A DNA stretch of 64,000 bases from assembly GCF_002934325.1 (NCBI RefSeq), contig NZ_PTIV01000001.1, positions 1-64,000 on the forward strand. Direction: 5' to 3'. Source of the DNA: Marinobacter persicus. GTDB lineage: Bacteria; Pseudomonadota; Gammaproteobacteria; Pseudomonadales; Oleiphilaceae. Made by a program: the position numbers and the translations under genes. This document shows, in pieces, positions 10,498 to 20,465 of the stretch. The notes below the pieces were generated by a model. The model was not told where the DNA came from. It made no database searches and worked only from the letters and a program-made list of their open reading frames with translations. The stretch's first letter is position 1; the number at the start of each line of letters is the position of its first letter.

Positions 10498-10737
10498 ATG
10501 TTAGCCGTCTACATCGCCCTGATGGTCTGCACCATGCTGCCGGTGATTGTCATGCAGGCAGGGGCTGACATGACGGTTCTGGTCTGGCTGGTATTCGCGC
10601 TGGTGCTGGTAAAGGCATTGTTGCTGGTGGACCACTTCATGGAGATGAAGCATGCGCCCTGGGGCTGGCGGTTTGCGGCGCAGGGCTGGGCCGTGGTGGT
10701 GGTTGCCGTCCTGGCGGGTGTTCATGCTGTCGGCTAG
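10498..10737 (+). CDS. norF: NorF-like small membrane protein (COX4-prokaryotic type)
   Basis: A 79-residue protein with three hydrophobic segments and the motif LVDHFMEMKHAPWGWRF, typical of the small cytochrome oxidase subunit IV family found beside norE. It is thought to assist NorE and NO reductase in the membrane. The start at 10498 follows GAGGTGAGCC. It ends the plus-strand nor unit; an arm-like fragment of the dispersed inverted-repeat family follows its stop. Confidence 0.8.
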   Translation: MLAVYIALMVCTMLPVIVMQAGADMTVLVWLVFALVLVKALLLVDHFMEMKHAPWGWRFAAQGWAVVVVAVLAGVHAVG

Positions 10738-10743
10738 AGCGCT

Positions 10744-10761
10744 TTTTGGAAAGGCCTTCCC
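10744..10761. repeat. Arm-like remnant of the long-inverted-repeat family
   Basis: These 18 bases match the right arm of the element at 31044-31202 at 17 positions (TTTTGGAAAGGCCT then CCC). There is no matching left arm and no core nearby, so this is either a degraded solo arm or a chance short match. Confidence 0.45.
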
Positions 10762-10789
10762 GACCGACCGCCACCCCCAAAGTACGCAG

Positions 10790-11119
10790 CTACATTAAGC
10801 GCCGCGGAAAATAAGGAGGCTTCCCGCCAATAGCCTGCGCCAAGGCAATCATCCCCCACAACACGAACGATGTATGAAGCACGATGGCCCAGACAATGGC
10901 AGCCGTCCAGAACTGGCCGGTGTTGCCATAGATGGCCCAGGAAACCGCCACCCCAGAGATAATCAGAAACGCCCCGAGCACCGACATACACGCTCCGGCC
11001 CTGGCATGGGCACGGCGCAGAGGCCGGCTCTGGTCCGTGTTCATCGCCATCCACACCAGCACCGCAAAGCTGATAATCGGCAACGCCAGCAGGTTCAGCA
11101 GATACCAGACCACCGGCAT
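10790..11119 (-). CDS. Small membrane protein in the nirCF-nirQ operon, function unknown
   Basis: A 109-residue protein with about three to four hydrophobic segments (near residues 1-25, 42-63, 70-95) and a basic tail (GGKPPYFPRRLM). I do not recognise a family. The start ATG at 11119 has GGAAGG upstream and begins 16 bases after nirQ; an alternative ATG at 11164 would overlap nirQ by 29 bases. Its place as the last gene of the nirC-nirF-PhnD-nirQ unit suggests a role in nitrite or nitric oxide reductase maturation, by association only. Confidence 0.65.
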   Translation of the reverse strand: MPVVWYLLNLLALPIISFAVLVWMAMNTDQSRPLRRAHARAGACMSVLGAFLIISGVAVSWAIYGNTGQFWTAAIVWAIVLHTSFVLWGMIALAQAIGGKPPYFPRRLM

Positions 11120-11135
11120 GATGGCGCCTTCCACC

Positions 11136-11918
11136 TCATCCTTTCGATTCGCCGAATAACGCATACACTACCTCCATCAGTGCTCTGACTGTTACCGCAT
11201 CGTCCGACAACGGTTCAATCAACCCCGCACGACAGGCTTCGATCGGCGACACACCCGAAGCCATCAGGTAGGCCGTGTGAATCAGCAGTCGTGTGGATGC
11301 GGCCTCTTCCAGATCGTGGTCTTTCAAATTTCGCAACGACGCGGCCAAACTAACCAGTTGCCCCGCCAATGCCTCACTGCAGCCGCTTTCCTTCTGGACA
11401 ATAACCTGCTCCACCTCCGGTTCCGGGTAATCAAAGCTCATGGACACAAACCGCTGCCGAGTGCTGGGCTTCATGCCTTTAAGCAGGCTCTGGTAGCCAG
11501 GATTGTAAGACACCACCAGCATGAAACCGGGCGCAGCCTTCAGCAGCTCGCCGGTGCGCTCAATGGGCAATTCACGACGATCATCGGCCAGCGGGTGCAG
11601 GACCACCGTGGTGTCCTTGCGGGCCTCGACCACTTCATCCAGGTAACAAATGCCCCCTTCCCGAACGGCTCTGGTTAGCGGGCCGTCCTGCCAATAGGTG
11701 CCATCCGGCCCGATCAGGTGCCGGCCCACCAGATCCGATGCGGTAAGGTCATCGTGGCAAGCAACGGTGTACACCGGGCGGTCCAGCTTTTCCGCCATGT
11801 GGCGGACAAAGCGGGTTTTACCGCACCCCGTCGGCCCCTTGATCAGGACCGGCAGGCCATTGCCGGCGGCGGCAGTAAACAGTTCCACTTCATTACCTAC
11901 TGGCTGGTAAAAGCTCAT
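11136..11918 (-). CDS. nirQ: NirQ/NorQ AAA+ ATPase (MoxR-type)
   Basis: Cytoplasmic AAA+ ATPase of 260 residues from the CbbQ/NirQ/NorQ family, which with NorD (VWA protein) remodels NO reductase for metal loading. The Walker A is GPTGCGKT (near residue 28), Walker B is ICYLDEVVEA (near 90), and the sensor region reads VVSYNPGYQ. The C-terminal CbbQ-type helical domain is complete. Start 11918 has GAGGAATCC upstream, and its ATG overlaps the stop of the upstream PhnD-like gene by four bases (ATGA). The partner norD is in the opposite-strand nor operon. Confidence 0.92.
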   Translation of the reverse strand: MSFYQPVGNEVELFTAAAGNGLPVLIKGPTGCGKTRFVRHMAEKLDRPVYTVACHDDLTASDLVGRHLIGPDGTYWQDGPLTRAVREGGICYLDEVVEARKDTTVVLHPLADDRRELPIERTGELLKAAPGFMLVVSYNPGYQSLLKGMKPSTRQRFVSMSFDYPEPEVEQVIVQKESGCSEALAGQLVSLAASLRNLKDHDLEEAASTRLLIHTAYLMASGVSPIEACRAGLIEPLSDDAVTVRALMEVVYALFGESKG

Positions 11919-12682
11919 GAACGGGATTCCTCTACATCATTGGATTCGGGCGGCCTGAAACCGGACACCCATTCCGGGAAGATACGAAATATCTGGCGGT
12001 CATCAAGGCGATGTATTCTGGCCAGGGCATTGAGACAAGCCCGGGTGTTTGTGCTTTCAGGAAGGGGGGCTGGCGCGTACCAGCCAGCACCGGACACCGG
12101 CTCACCCTGCCAGGTGACCACCATTCCCTGAGTTTCCAGCATGGGGCGCACCAGCCCCAGCTCGGAAACCGCGGCGTGGGTGTTGTTGTGCAATAAAAGC
12201 CCCAGGGCCGAGCTGAAATCGCCCGCTTCATAGATTTGTCCCGGCTCGGGGGAAACCCCTTCCGCCGCCAGGGCTTCGAGAGCCAGGGCCCCAGCCAACG
12301 GATCATCACCGGCAACCATGGAAACATCACGCCCCTGGAGCTCAGAAAGCGAGCCTACGCCGGCGGTCTTACGGGTGACCCAGACGGGGACAGGATGCTC
12401 ACCGTCGCGGTTAACGGCGCTTAGCAGCAAAGTGCCCTCGGTGTTGCCAGCGCGAAAGATTAGCTCGCCGCGGGGCTTACCATTGAACAGTAAATTCGCA
12501 ACACACTTGGCCCCTTCCAGATAATTCTGAAGCCGGTGACTCGCAACGATGGTGGAACGTGCCTCGGTAAACACCTGCAATACCAATGGGTCGGCAGCCC
12601 GTGCCATGTCGGCGACCGCCCCGGCAAGAATCAGGGCTGACATCAATGCCGGCGCTCGCTTCACGCTAGAGCCCCAGCGCAT
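11915..12682 (-). CDS. Periplasmic PhnD/SsuA-type substrate-binding-like protein in the nir cluster
   Basis: Exported protein of 255 residues with a signal peptide (positive start MRWGSSVKR, cleavage near ARAAD). The mature part resembles one type-II periplasmic binding fold: a VFTEARS strand, GSLSELQGRDVSMVAGDDPLAG in the middle, and an AAVSELGLVRP strand, as in PhnD/SsuA relatives. No ABC permease or ATPase is nearby, so it is probably not a classical transporter subunit. It overlaps nirF by 17 bases and nirQ by four, so it is translated with them. A role in delivering or sensing a heme d1 or nitrite-related ligand is inference. An internal ATG at 12643 is another possible start. Confidence 0.7.
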   Translation of the reverse strand: MRWGSSVKRAPALMSALILAGAVADMARAADPLVLQVFTEARSTIVASHRLQNYLEGAKCVANLLFNGKPRGELIFRAGNTEGTLLLSAVNRDGEHPVPVWVTRKTAGVGSLSELQGRDVSMVAGDDPLAGALALEALAAEGVSPEPGQIYEAGDFSSALGLLLHNNTHAAVSELGLVRPMLETQGMVVTWQGEPVSGAGWYAPAPLPESTNTRACLNALARIHRLDDRQIFRIFPEWVSGFRPPESNDVEESRS

Positions 12683-13865
12683 GCGCCCGGTTGGTAAAGA
12701 AGATACCCGAGGGACTCTTTGCGTCCAGGGTGGCTACTTTTTCCAGGGTGCGGGTGTTGTAAACGGTTATGCGGTTGCTATCCCGTGCAGAGACCCAGAC
12801 TTCTTCACCGCGAGGGGTAAATTCCATGTGAAGCACTGACTTGCCTGGTTCCAGGGTACGGATGATTTCGTGGGTCCGGGAATCAAGCACCTGGATCACG
12901 TCATTACGCGGGTGAGCAAAGCTGACCCAAATCTGGCGACTGTCCGGACTGGCCATGACAAACACCGGTTGCCCATGTACCGGAATACGGTCCACCAGTT
13001 CCCAGCTTTCCATGTCAGCCACCAGCACCTGGTGGTGCCCAACGGCTGGCACAAAAGCGGTACCATCGGCAATGGCCCACCCTTCCAGGTGCGGCATTTT
13101 GTAGACCGGCAAACGCTTTTCGCCTTTGCCATATCCCGGCAGGATGGTGGTGACACCCTGCTCGGGCTGCCAGAGATCCAGCATCGACAGACCGTCCTCA
13201 CCAAACAGACCAGCGATGTAATAGCGACCATCCGGGGTGATCAGGCCGTCATAGGGGGCTTTGCCGGCATCGAAACGGGAAACCTCGGGAGGGCTCGTCA
13301 GCATATCCACCGTCCAGATCTCGTTGGCGTCGAACAGGCTGAACACAAAGCGGTTACCCGGTGCATCCACCAGGCCCACGGTCTTGGACTGGGCGGGCTG
13401 GCCTTCGGCGTTGGTGTATTCCGCCGGGATCTCCATCACCAGTTCCAGGGTGTCACTGTCAAACACATTCACGCCGCCCGGCTCATAATTGGAGACCGCC
13501 ACGTATTCGCCATCCTGGGAGATGGCGCCACCGATACTATTGCCAGACTGAATCACTCGCTTGTCGATCGTCTGGGTGAGCAGGTCCACTTTCGTAAGCC
13601 CGCCATCGCGCCCGAACACATAGCCATAGCGGGCATCCCGGGAATACACCACGGAGGCGTGGGAGAGATCCCCCAGGCCCGTCACACGCCCCAGGATTTC
13701 ATGCTCGGAGTGGTCGATCACAAGGACCGAACCGGCGGCCCGCTCGACCACGAGGCCAAGGTCGCCAGTGCCACGCAGGGTCGCCTGCTCGGTCATGCCC
13801 ATGGACTGGCACCCGGTGACCAGTGTTGCCAACGTCAGGATCATCAGTGCAAACAACGGTTTCAT
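12666..13865 (-). CDS. nirF: Heme d1 biosynthesis protein NirF
   Basis: A 399-residue beta-propeller lipoprotein related to the d1 domain of NirS. The signal ends in a lipobox (LVTGC, Cys19), so it is anchored on the periplasmic side. It binds a heme d1 precursor and is required for making heme d1. Repeated strand motifs such as VVERAAGSVLVIDHSEHEIL and YVAVSNYEPGGVNVFD match NirF/NirS propellers. Its ATG overlaps the nirC stop (ATGA), so nirC and nirF are coupled. Confidence 0.93.
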   Translation of the reverse strand: MKPLFALMILTLATLVTGCQSMGMTEQATLRGTGDLGLVVERAAGSVLVIDHSEHEILGRVTGLGDLSHASVVYSRDARYGYVFGRDGGLTKVDLLTQTIDKRVIQSGNSIGGAISQDGEYVAVSNYEPGGVNVFDSDTLELVMEIPAEYTNAEGQPAQSKTVGLVDAPGNRFVFSLFDANEIWTVDMLTSPPEVSRFDAGKAPYDGLITPDGRYYIAGLFGEDGLSMLDLWQPEQGVTTILPGYGKGEKRLPVYKMPHLEGWAIADGTAFVPAVGHHQVLVADMESWELVDRIPVHGQPVFVMASPDSRQIWVSFAHPRNDVIQVLDSRTHEIIRTLEPGKSVLHMEFTPRGEEVWVSARDSNRITVYNTRTLEKVATLDAKSPSGIFFTNRAHALGL

Positions 13866-14209
13866 CGCGCATCCTTGGTTTCATCGGTGAGCAGGGCGCC
13901 GGATTTCAGTTGCCGGCTAATCCAGAAAATCTGTTCATCGGTGAGCAACGGTTTCCAGGGCGGCATTGCCGTACCATCCACGCCCTCTTTGATAATCGCC
14001 GCAATACTTTCCACCGACTGCTGCTTCAGGTTATCCGGGCGAAGTGGCGGGCCCAGGCCTCCGCGCATGGTCAGCCCATGGCAGGAGCCGCAATCCTGGA
14101 TCACCATATTGGCCAGTTCGGCCCGGTTTTCCGGTGCCCCGGCAAAGGCTCCGCCTGCCAACAGCATCAGGCCCGCTGCAACTCCCCGCCTGTAATTGCA
14201 TTTTTTCAT
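13862..14209 (-). CDS. nirC: NirC, periplasmic c-type cytochrome
   Basis: Small exported cytochrome c (115 residues). The signal peptide ends near AFAGA; the heme motif is CGSCH (Cys40, Cys43, His44) and the axial Met is probably Met82 in GTAMPPW. In other denitrifiers NirC donates electrons to NirS or assists heme d1 maturation. It is the first gene of the minus-strand nir unit and is divergent from nirS, sharing a 241-base control region. Confidence 0.9.
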   Translation of the reverse strand: MKKCNYRRGVAAGLMLLAGGAFAGAPENRAELANMVIQDCGSCHGLTMRGGLGPPLRPDNLKQQSVESIAAIIKEGVDGTAMPPWKPLLTDEQIFWISRQLKSGALLTDETKDAR

Positions 14210-14374
14210 TCATCGGTCTCCCGAAATGGCGCTGCCTACCTGCTACGGCGCCCTGAGTCTGAGCGATTCGCCTCGAAGGTTCCTTAACATTGATATTGCT
14301 TAAATTAATTCAGCGTATCCACTGGCCATTCGATATAGCCATGGAGGGGTACTCTCTTGAAAAGTGGCAGATGT

Positions 14375-16175
<1,801 letters not shown>

Positions 16176-16199
16176 GCCGACCGACTGGAGGAGAACCTG

Positions 16200-16664
16200 A
16201 TGCAGCTGGATGCCGCGGACAGACAACTGATCGACAGTTACCAGCGAGGACTGCCGGTCTGCGAGCGCCCTTACCAGGCAATGGCCCAGACCTTGGGCCT
16301 GACCGAAGACGAGGTCATCGAACGACTGTCCGCCCTGAAAGCGCAGCAGGTTCTCAGCCGGATTGGACCGGTATTTGAACATAGCCAGGCGGGCGCCAGC
16401 CTGCTGGCTGCCGTGGCTGCTCCGCCCGAGAAAATGGACAGGGTAGCCACCCAGATCAATCTTGCTCCGGGCGTAAACCACAATTACGCCCGGGAGCATA
16501 CCTACAACCTCTGGTTCGTGATGACCGCTCCGGATGAACACACTCTGGACGAACGGCTCGACGAGCTGGAAAGAAAGCTGAGACTACCCATGCTGCGGTT
16601 GCCCATGATTAAGGGCTACCACATTGATCTCGGCTTTCCCATCGACTGGGAGGCGCTGCCATGA
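16200..16664 (+). CDS. nirD: Siroheme decarboxylase subunit NirD (AsnC/Lrp-like)
   Basis: A 154-residue protein with an N-terminal winged helix and a C-terminal AsnC ligand domain. In heme d1 synthesis, NirDLGH decarboxylates siroheme to didecarboxysiroheme. Typical motifs are RLSALKAQQVLSRIGPVFEH, the NHNYAREHTYNLWFV segment, and KGYHIDLGFPI. GGAGGAG precedes the ATG at 16200, and the end overlaps nirL by four bases. The D, L, G, H naming follows gene order and length. Confidence 0.9.
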   Translation: MQLDAADRQLIDSYQRGLPVCERPYQAMAQTLGLTEDEVIERLSALKAQQVLSRIGPVFEHSQAGASLLAAVAAPPEKMDRVATQINLAPGVNHNYAREHTYNLWFVMTAPDEHTLDERLDELERKLRLPMLRLPMIKGYHIDLGFPIDWEALP

Positions 16665-17206
16665 ACATGCCCCTGCGGCAAGCCGGCACGACGCCCGGTC
16701 CCAACCTGTTCAAGACAAACCCGGTCAGCCCCTGGGGCCTGTTACGACTGCGCCAGCAGCTGGAACAAGGGCTGCCCCTGACCCCGCGCCCCTACCAAAC
16801 CCTGGCCGAGCAGACCGGGCTGACCGAAAGTCAGGTCATGGAGGCCATTGAACAATGGCAGGAGCAGGGTCTGATCAAACGGTTGGGCCTGGTGGTCAAA
16901 CACCGCACCCTGGGCTACAACGCCAACGCCATGGTGGTCTGGAACGTCCCGGACGAGTACGTGGCCGAACTGGGCGCCCGCATGGCCAAAGTGCCCTTCA
17001 TTACCCTGTGTTACCAGCGGCCCCGGCAATTACCGGATTGGCCCTACAACCTGTTCTGCATGATTCATGGCGTCAGCCGTGACCGGGTACGGGCGCAGCT
17101 AAAGGGTCTGATTGCCGATTTTGGGCTGGCCGACATTCCCCATTCGGTCCTGTTCAGCACCAAGGCCTACCGTCAGCGGGGAGGACGTTATGTCAGTCAT
17201 GGCTGA
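16661..17206 (+). CDS. nirL: Siroheme decarboxylase subunit NirL
   Basis: A 181-residue AsnC/Lrp-like protein, second of four paralogues acting in siroheme decarboxylation. It has the winged-helix part (LAEQTGLTESQVMEAIEQW), the VVKHRTLGYNANAMVVWNVP strand and the LCYQRPRQLPDWPYNLFCMIHG motif typical of NirL/NirH. The start overlaps the nirD stop (ATGA); its own end overlaps nirG by 17 bases. The N-terminus is longer than that of nirD. Confidence 0.9.
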   Translation: MNMPLRQAGTTPGPNLFKTNPVSPWGLLRLRQQLEQGLPLTPRPYQTLAEQTGLTESQVMEAIEQWQEQGLIKRLGLVVKHRTLGYNANAMVVWNVPDEYVAELGARMAKVPFITLCYQRPRQLPDWPYNLFCMIHGVSRDRVRAQLKGLIADFGLADIPHSVLFSTKAYRQRGGRYVSHG

Positions 17207-17690
17207 ACGGCCTCCGTCCCCGCAATCAAGCGACGACATCTCCGATTTCACCAATACCGAACGCGCGATCATCAACCGCCTGCAACTGGGCCTGCCGCTG
17301 ACCGAAACACCCTATCGGGATGTAGCCGAAGACCTGGGCATCGATGAACAGGATCTGTTGGACCACCTCCAGGCCATGCTGGCCGACGGCACCCTGACCC
17401 GCTTTGGCCCCATGTTCCATGCCGGTGAGATGGGCGGTGGGCTGACCCTGGCCGCCATGCGCATTCCCGAAGCCGACTTTGAGCGGGTCACCGAACAGGT
17501 CAACAGCTTCGAAGAAGTGGCCCATAACTACCGCCGGGAGCACGAACTGAACATGTGGTTTGTGCTGGCCACCGAAACCCCGGGCGGCATTGCCGAGACC
17601 ATCGAGCGCATTGAGACGCTCACCGGCTATCCCGTTTACAACATGCCCAAGGAGCAGGAGTTCCATGTCCACCTCCACTTTGAAGTCTGA
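17190..17690 (+). CDS. nirG: Siroheme decarboxylase subunit NirG
   Basis: A 166-residue paralogue of NirD with the AHNYRREHELNMWFVLA segment that marks the NirD/NirG branch. It probably pairs with NirH. The start ATG at 17190 follows GGGAGGACG; ATG 17199 nine bases later is an alternative. It begins inside the end of nirL and ends 26 bases inside nirH, so translation of the four genes is coupled. Confidence 0.88.
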   Translation: MSVMAERPPSPQSSDDISDFTNTERAIINRLQLGLPLTETPYRDVAEDLGIDEQDLLDHLQAMLADGTLTRFGPMFHAGEMGGGLTLAAMRIPEADFERVTEQVNSFEEVAHNYRREHELNMWFVLATETPGGIAETIERIETLTGYPVYNMPKEQEFHVHLHFEV

Positions 17691-18183
17691 GCTGTTGAGC
17701 GATCAGGACCGTGAACTGATCATGGCCACCCAGGCCGGCCTGCCACTGGTCTCCGATCCCTGGACGGAACTGGGCAGCCAACTGGGCATGCCCGCCAGCG
17801 AAGTGCTTGAGCGTTTCCAGAAAATGCAGGCCTCTGGCGTGATTCGCCGCGTGGCCGCCGTACCGAACCATTACAAGCTGGGCTATCGCTTCAACGGCAT
17901 GACCGTGTGGGATGTGGCCGACGACGCCATTGCCGAGCTCGGTGAACGGGTGGGTGAACTGCCCTTTGTCAGCCACTGCTACCGCCGCCCCCGGCACCTG
18001 CCCTACTGGAGCTACAACCTGTTTGCCATGGTTCATGGCACCAGCGGCGACGAGGTGGAGGACAAGGCCGGGCGGATTGCCGACGTGCTGGGGGATGCCT
18101 GCAGCGGCCACACCATCCTCTACAGTTCGGCGATTCTGAAAAAAACCGGGTTAAGACTTAGAAAACAGAAAGATAACGGTTAG
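17665..18183 (+). CDS. nirH: Siroheme decarboxylase subunit NirH
   Basis: A 172-residue AsnC/Lrp-like protein of the NirL/NirH branch (HCYRRPRHLPYWSYNLFAMVHG). It completes the nirDLGH set that converts siroheme to 12,18-didecarboxysiroheme in heme d1 synthesis. The start ATG 17665 lies within nirG after AGGAG. It is followed by an unusually long untranslated gap before nirJ. Confidence 0.9.
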   Translation: MSTSTLKSELLSDQDRELIMATQAGLPLVSDPWTELGSQLGMPASEVLERFQKMQASGVIRRVAAVPNHYKLGYRFNGMTVWDVADDAIAELGERVGELPFVSHCYRRPRHLPYWSYNLFAMVHGTSGDEVEDKAGRIADVLGDACSGHTILYSSAILKKTGLRLRKQKDNG

Positions 18184-18338
18184 CAAAAAGCGCTGAAACT
18201 ACCCCGAATCTACTCCTTTGAAGGTATGGATTGGCAAAGCACCACGGGGGATAGTTAACCAAGAGGCTGCTTAAGGGCAGAGAGCCGCAAAGGCCCGCCC
18301 GGAGAGGCAAAAGCCACTCCTGATGAGAGAGATAGACT
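18184..18338 (+). other. 155-nt structured leader between nirH and nirJ
   Basis: This is the only long gap in the otherwise overlapping nirSDLGHJE series. It contains no convincing coding frame. A long-range pairing is possible between AACTACCCCG (18197-18206) and CGGGG-GA-TAGTT (18245-18256). A hairpin at 18301-18320 (GGAG-A-GGC-AAAA-GCC-A-CTCC) ends just before the nirJ start region GAGAGAGATAGACT. I do not recognise a known riboswitch class. Confidence 0.5.
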
Positions 18339-19538
18339 ATGTTTCGCATGACCCGCTACATCAAAAGCCTGATGAACCCGGCCCCGGTGCGCCCGGTTCC
18401 CAAGCCCAGCGGCCCGGTGGTGATCTGGAACCTGATCCGACGCTGCAACCTGACCTGCAAGCACTGCTATTCCATCTCCGCGGATGTGGACTTCAAGGGC
18501 GAGCTGAGCACCGACGAAGTCTATACCGTGATGGACGACCTCAAGGCCTACGGCGTACCGGTGCTGATCCTGTCCGGCGGCGAACCCCTCATGCGCCCGG
18601 ACATCTTCGAGATTTCCCACCGCGCCAAGGAAATGGGCTTCTACGTGGGGCTGTCCACCAACGGCACCCTGATCACCGAAGACAACATCGACAAGATTGC
18701 CGCCGTTGGCTACGACTACGTGGGCATCAGCATTGACGGCCTGGAGCAGACCCACGACGAGTTCCGCCAGAAGAAAGGCGCGTTCAAGGAATCCATGAAC
18801 GCCGTGGCTCTGTGCAAACAGGCCGGCATCAAGGTAGGCCTGCGCTTCACCCTGACCCAGGACAACTACCCCGAGCTGCCAGCCATGCTGGACATGCTCG
18901 ATGAACACGACATCGACAAGTTCTACCTGTCGCACCTGAACTATTCCGGTCGTGGCGGCCGCAACCGCAAGCGCGATGCCTGGTACGACATGACCCGCGA
19001 CGCCATGACCCTGCTGTTTAACCATTGCCATGACGAGCTCAAGCGCGGCATCGAGCGGGAATACGTTACCGGCAACAACGACGCCGACGGCCCCTTCCTG
19101 CTTGAGTGGGCGAAAGAACACTACCCCGACCAGGTGCCGGCCCTGGAGCAGCGCCTGACCAACTGGGGCGGCAACTCGTCCGGCGTGAACATCTCCAACA
19201 TCGACAACCTCGGTGTGGTGCATCCGGACACTTTCTGGTGGGACTATAACCTGGGCAACGTGCGGGAAACCCCGTTCTCACAGATCTGGTCAGAGACCAC
19301 CGACCCACTCATGCAGGGCTTCCGCCAGCGCCCCCGGCCGGTCAAGGGCCGCTGTGCCGAATGCAAATACCTGCCGATCTGCAACGGCAACACCCGGGTA
19401 CGGGCCTACAACATTTCCAAAGATTTCTGGGAAGAAGACCCCGGCTGCTACCTGACCAACGAAGAGATTGGCGTGGTTGATGACCTGCCACGCCGGGTCG
19501 CGGCCCCGGTTACCGAAATTCCGGTTCACAATCTGTAA
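18339..19538 (+). CDS. nirJ: Heme d1 biosynthesis radical SAM protein NirJ
   Basis: Cytoplasmic radical S-adenosylmethionine enzyme (399 residues) that replaces the propionates of didecarboxysiroheme to form the heme d1 keto groups. The radical SAM cluster is CNLTCKHCY (Cys36, Cys40, Cys43), followed by [12 protein letters not shown] for SAM binding. A second Cys set in the C-terminal SPASM-like region ([13 protein letters not shown] and DPGCY) fits an auxiliary 4Fe-4S cluster. The start at 18339 follows GAGAGAG. nirE follows after 11 bases. Confidence 0.95.
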   Translation: MFRMTRYIKSLMNPAPVRPVPKPSGPVVIWNLIRRCNLTCKHCYSISADVDFKGELSTDEVYTVMDDLKAYGVPVLILSGGEPLMRPDIFEISHRAKEMGFYVGLSTNGTLITEDNIDKIAAVGYDYVGISIDGLEQTHDEFRQKKGAFKESMNAVALCKQAGIKVGLRFTLTQDNYPELPAMLDMLDEHDIDKFYLSHLNYSGRGGRNRKRDAWYDMTRDAMTLLFNHCHDELKRGIEREYVTGNNDADGPFLLEWAKEHYPDQVPALEQRLTNWGGNSSGVNISNIDNLGVVHPDTFWWDYNLGNVRETPFSQIWSETTDPLMQGFRQRPRPVKGRCAECKYLPICNGNTRVRAYNISKDFWEEDPGCYLTNEEIGVVDDLPRRVAAPVTEIPVHNL

Positions 19539-19549
19539 GGAAGTACGCC

Positions 19550-20413
19550 ATGAGCACAAACACACGGAAAAAATGCCTGGTGGAGTTTCAATTGGCGGAA
19601 CAGCCCTTGCGGGTTGGTGAAGTGGCCATTGTTGGTGCCGGGCCTGGTGACCCGGGACTGCTTACACTGCGAGCCTTGATGCTGATCCAGCAAGCCGATG
19701 CGGTAGTGTACGACCGTCTTGTTTCGCCCCAGATCATGGAACTGGTTAACCCCAGGGCCGAGCGCATCCATGTCGGCAAGGCCAGTGGTTGTCATTACGT
19801 GCCCCAGGAAGAAACCAACGACCTTTTGGTGAAGCTGGCCACCCAACAACGGCGCGTGGTGCGCCTCAAGGGAGGCGATCCGTACATTTTCGGTCGGGGT
19901 GGCGAAGAAGCCGAATTCCTGGTGGACAACGACATTGATTTCCAGGTGGTGCCCGGCATTACCTCCGCTGCCGGCTGCGCCTCTTACTGCGGCATCCCTC
20001 TGACCCACCGGGACTATGCCCAGAGCGTGACCTTCGTAACCGGCCACCGCAAGGGCGACCAGGGCCTGGAGCTGAACTGGCCAACCCTGGCGGCGCCGGG
20101 CCAGACCCGCGTGTTTTACATGGGCCTGCACAACGCCCCCACCATTGTGAAAGAACTGACCGCCCACGGCCTGTCAGAGACATGCCCGGTCGCGCTGGTT
20201 GAGCGAGGCACCACACCCTTGCAGCACATGACCGTGACCACGCTGGCCGACCTGGTTGACACCATTGACCGGGAAGATTTCCAGCCGCCCACGTTGATCA
20301 TTGTCGGTGAAGTGGCTCAACTGGCGGAAAAGCTCGCCCGGCCCGCGCAAGCTGGCTGGAACAGTGCTTTGGCCGGCTCTGCGCCGGCCCACGCCGGGCA
20401 GCGTCCGGCGTGA
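19550..20413 (+). CDS. nirE: Uroporphyrinogen-III C-methyltransferase NirE
   Basis: SAM-dependent enzyme (287 residues) making precorrin-2 from uroporphyrinogen III, the first dedicated step towards siroheme and heme d1. SUMT signatures are clear: [39 protein letters not shown] and [20 protein letters not shown]. It lacks the CysG dehydrogenase/chelatase part, so those steps must come from elsewhere in the genome. The start ATG 19550 follows GGAAGTACGCC. Confidence 0.95.
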   Translation: MSTNTRKKCLVEFQLAEQPLRVGEVAIVGAGPGDPGLLTLRALMLIQQADAVVYDRLVSPQIMELVNPRAERIHVGKASGCHYVPQEETNDLLVKLATQQRRVVRLKGGDPYIFGRGGEEAEFLVDNDIDFQVVPGITSAAGCASYCGIPLTHRDYAQSVTFVTGHRKGDQGLELNWPTLAAPGQTRVFYMGLHNAPTIVKELTAHGLSETCPVALVERGTTPLQHMTVTTLADLVDTIDREDFQPPTLIIVGEVAQLAEKLARPAQAGWNSALAGSAPAHAGQRPA

Positions 20414-20465
20414 TCACCTCTATATAACCAGAAAGAAGCGAATCATTAACCGGGAGCAGTTGCTG

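Noticed and set aside
14290..14303. Second FNR box (TTGAT-ATTG-CTTAA) facing nirC
   Set aside because: Only the left half matches; the right half has too many differences to call a site.
18184..18338. c-di-GMP-I or cobalamin riboswitch in the nirJ leader
   Set aside because: GCAAAG-like and hairpin fragments are present, but the conserved cores of these riboswitch classes are not in the right order or spacing.
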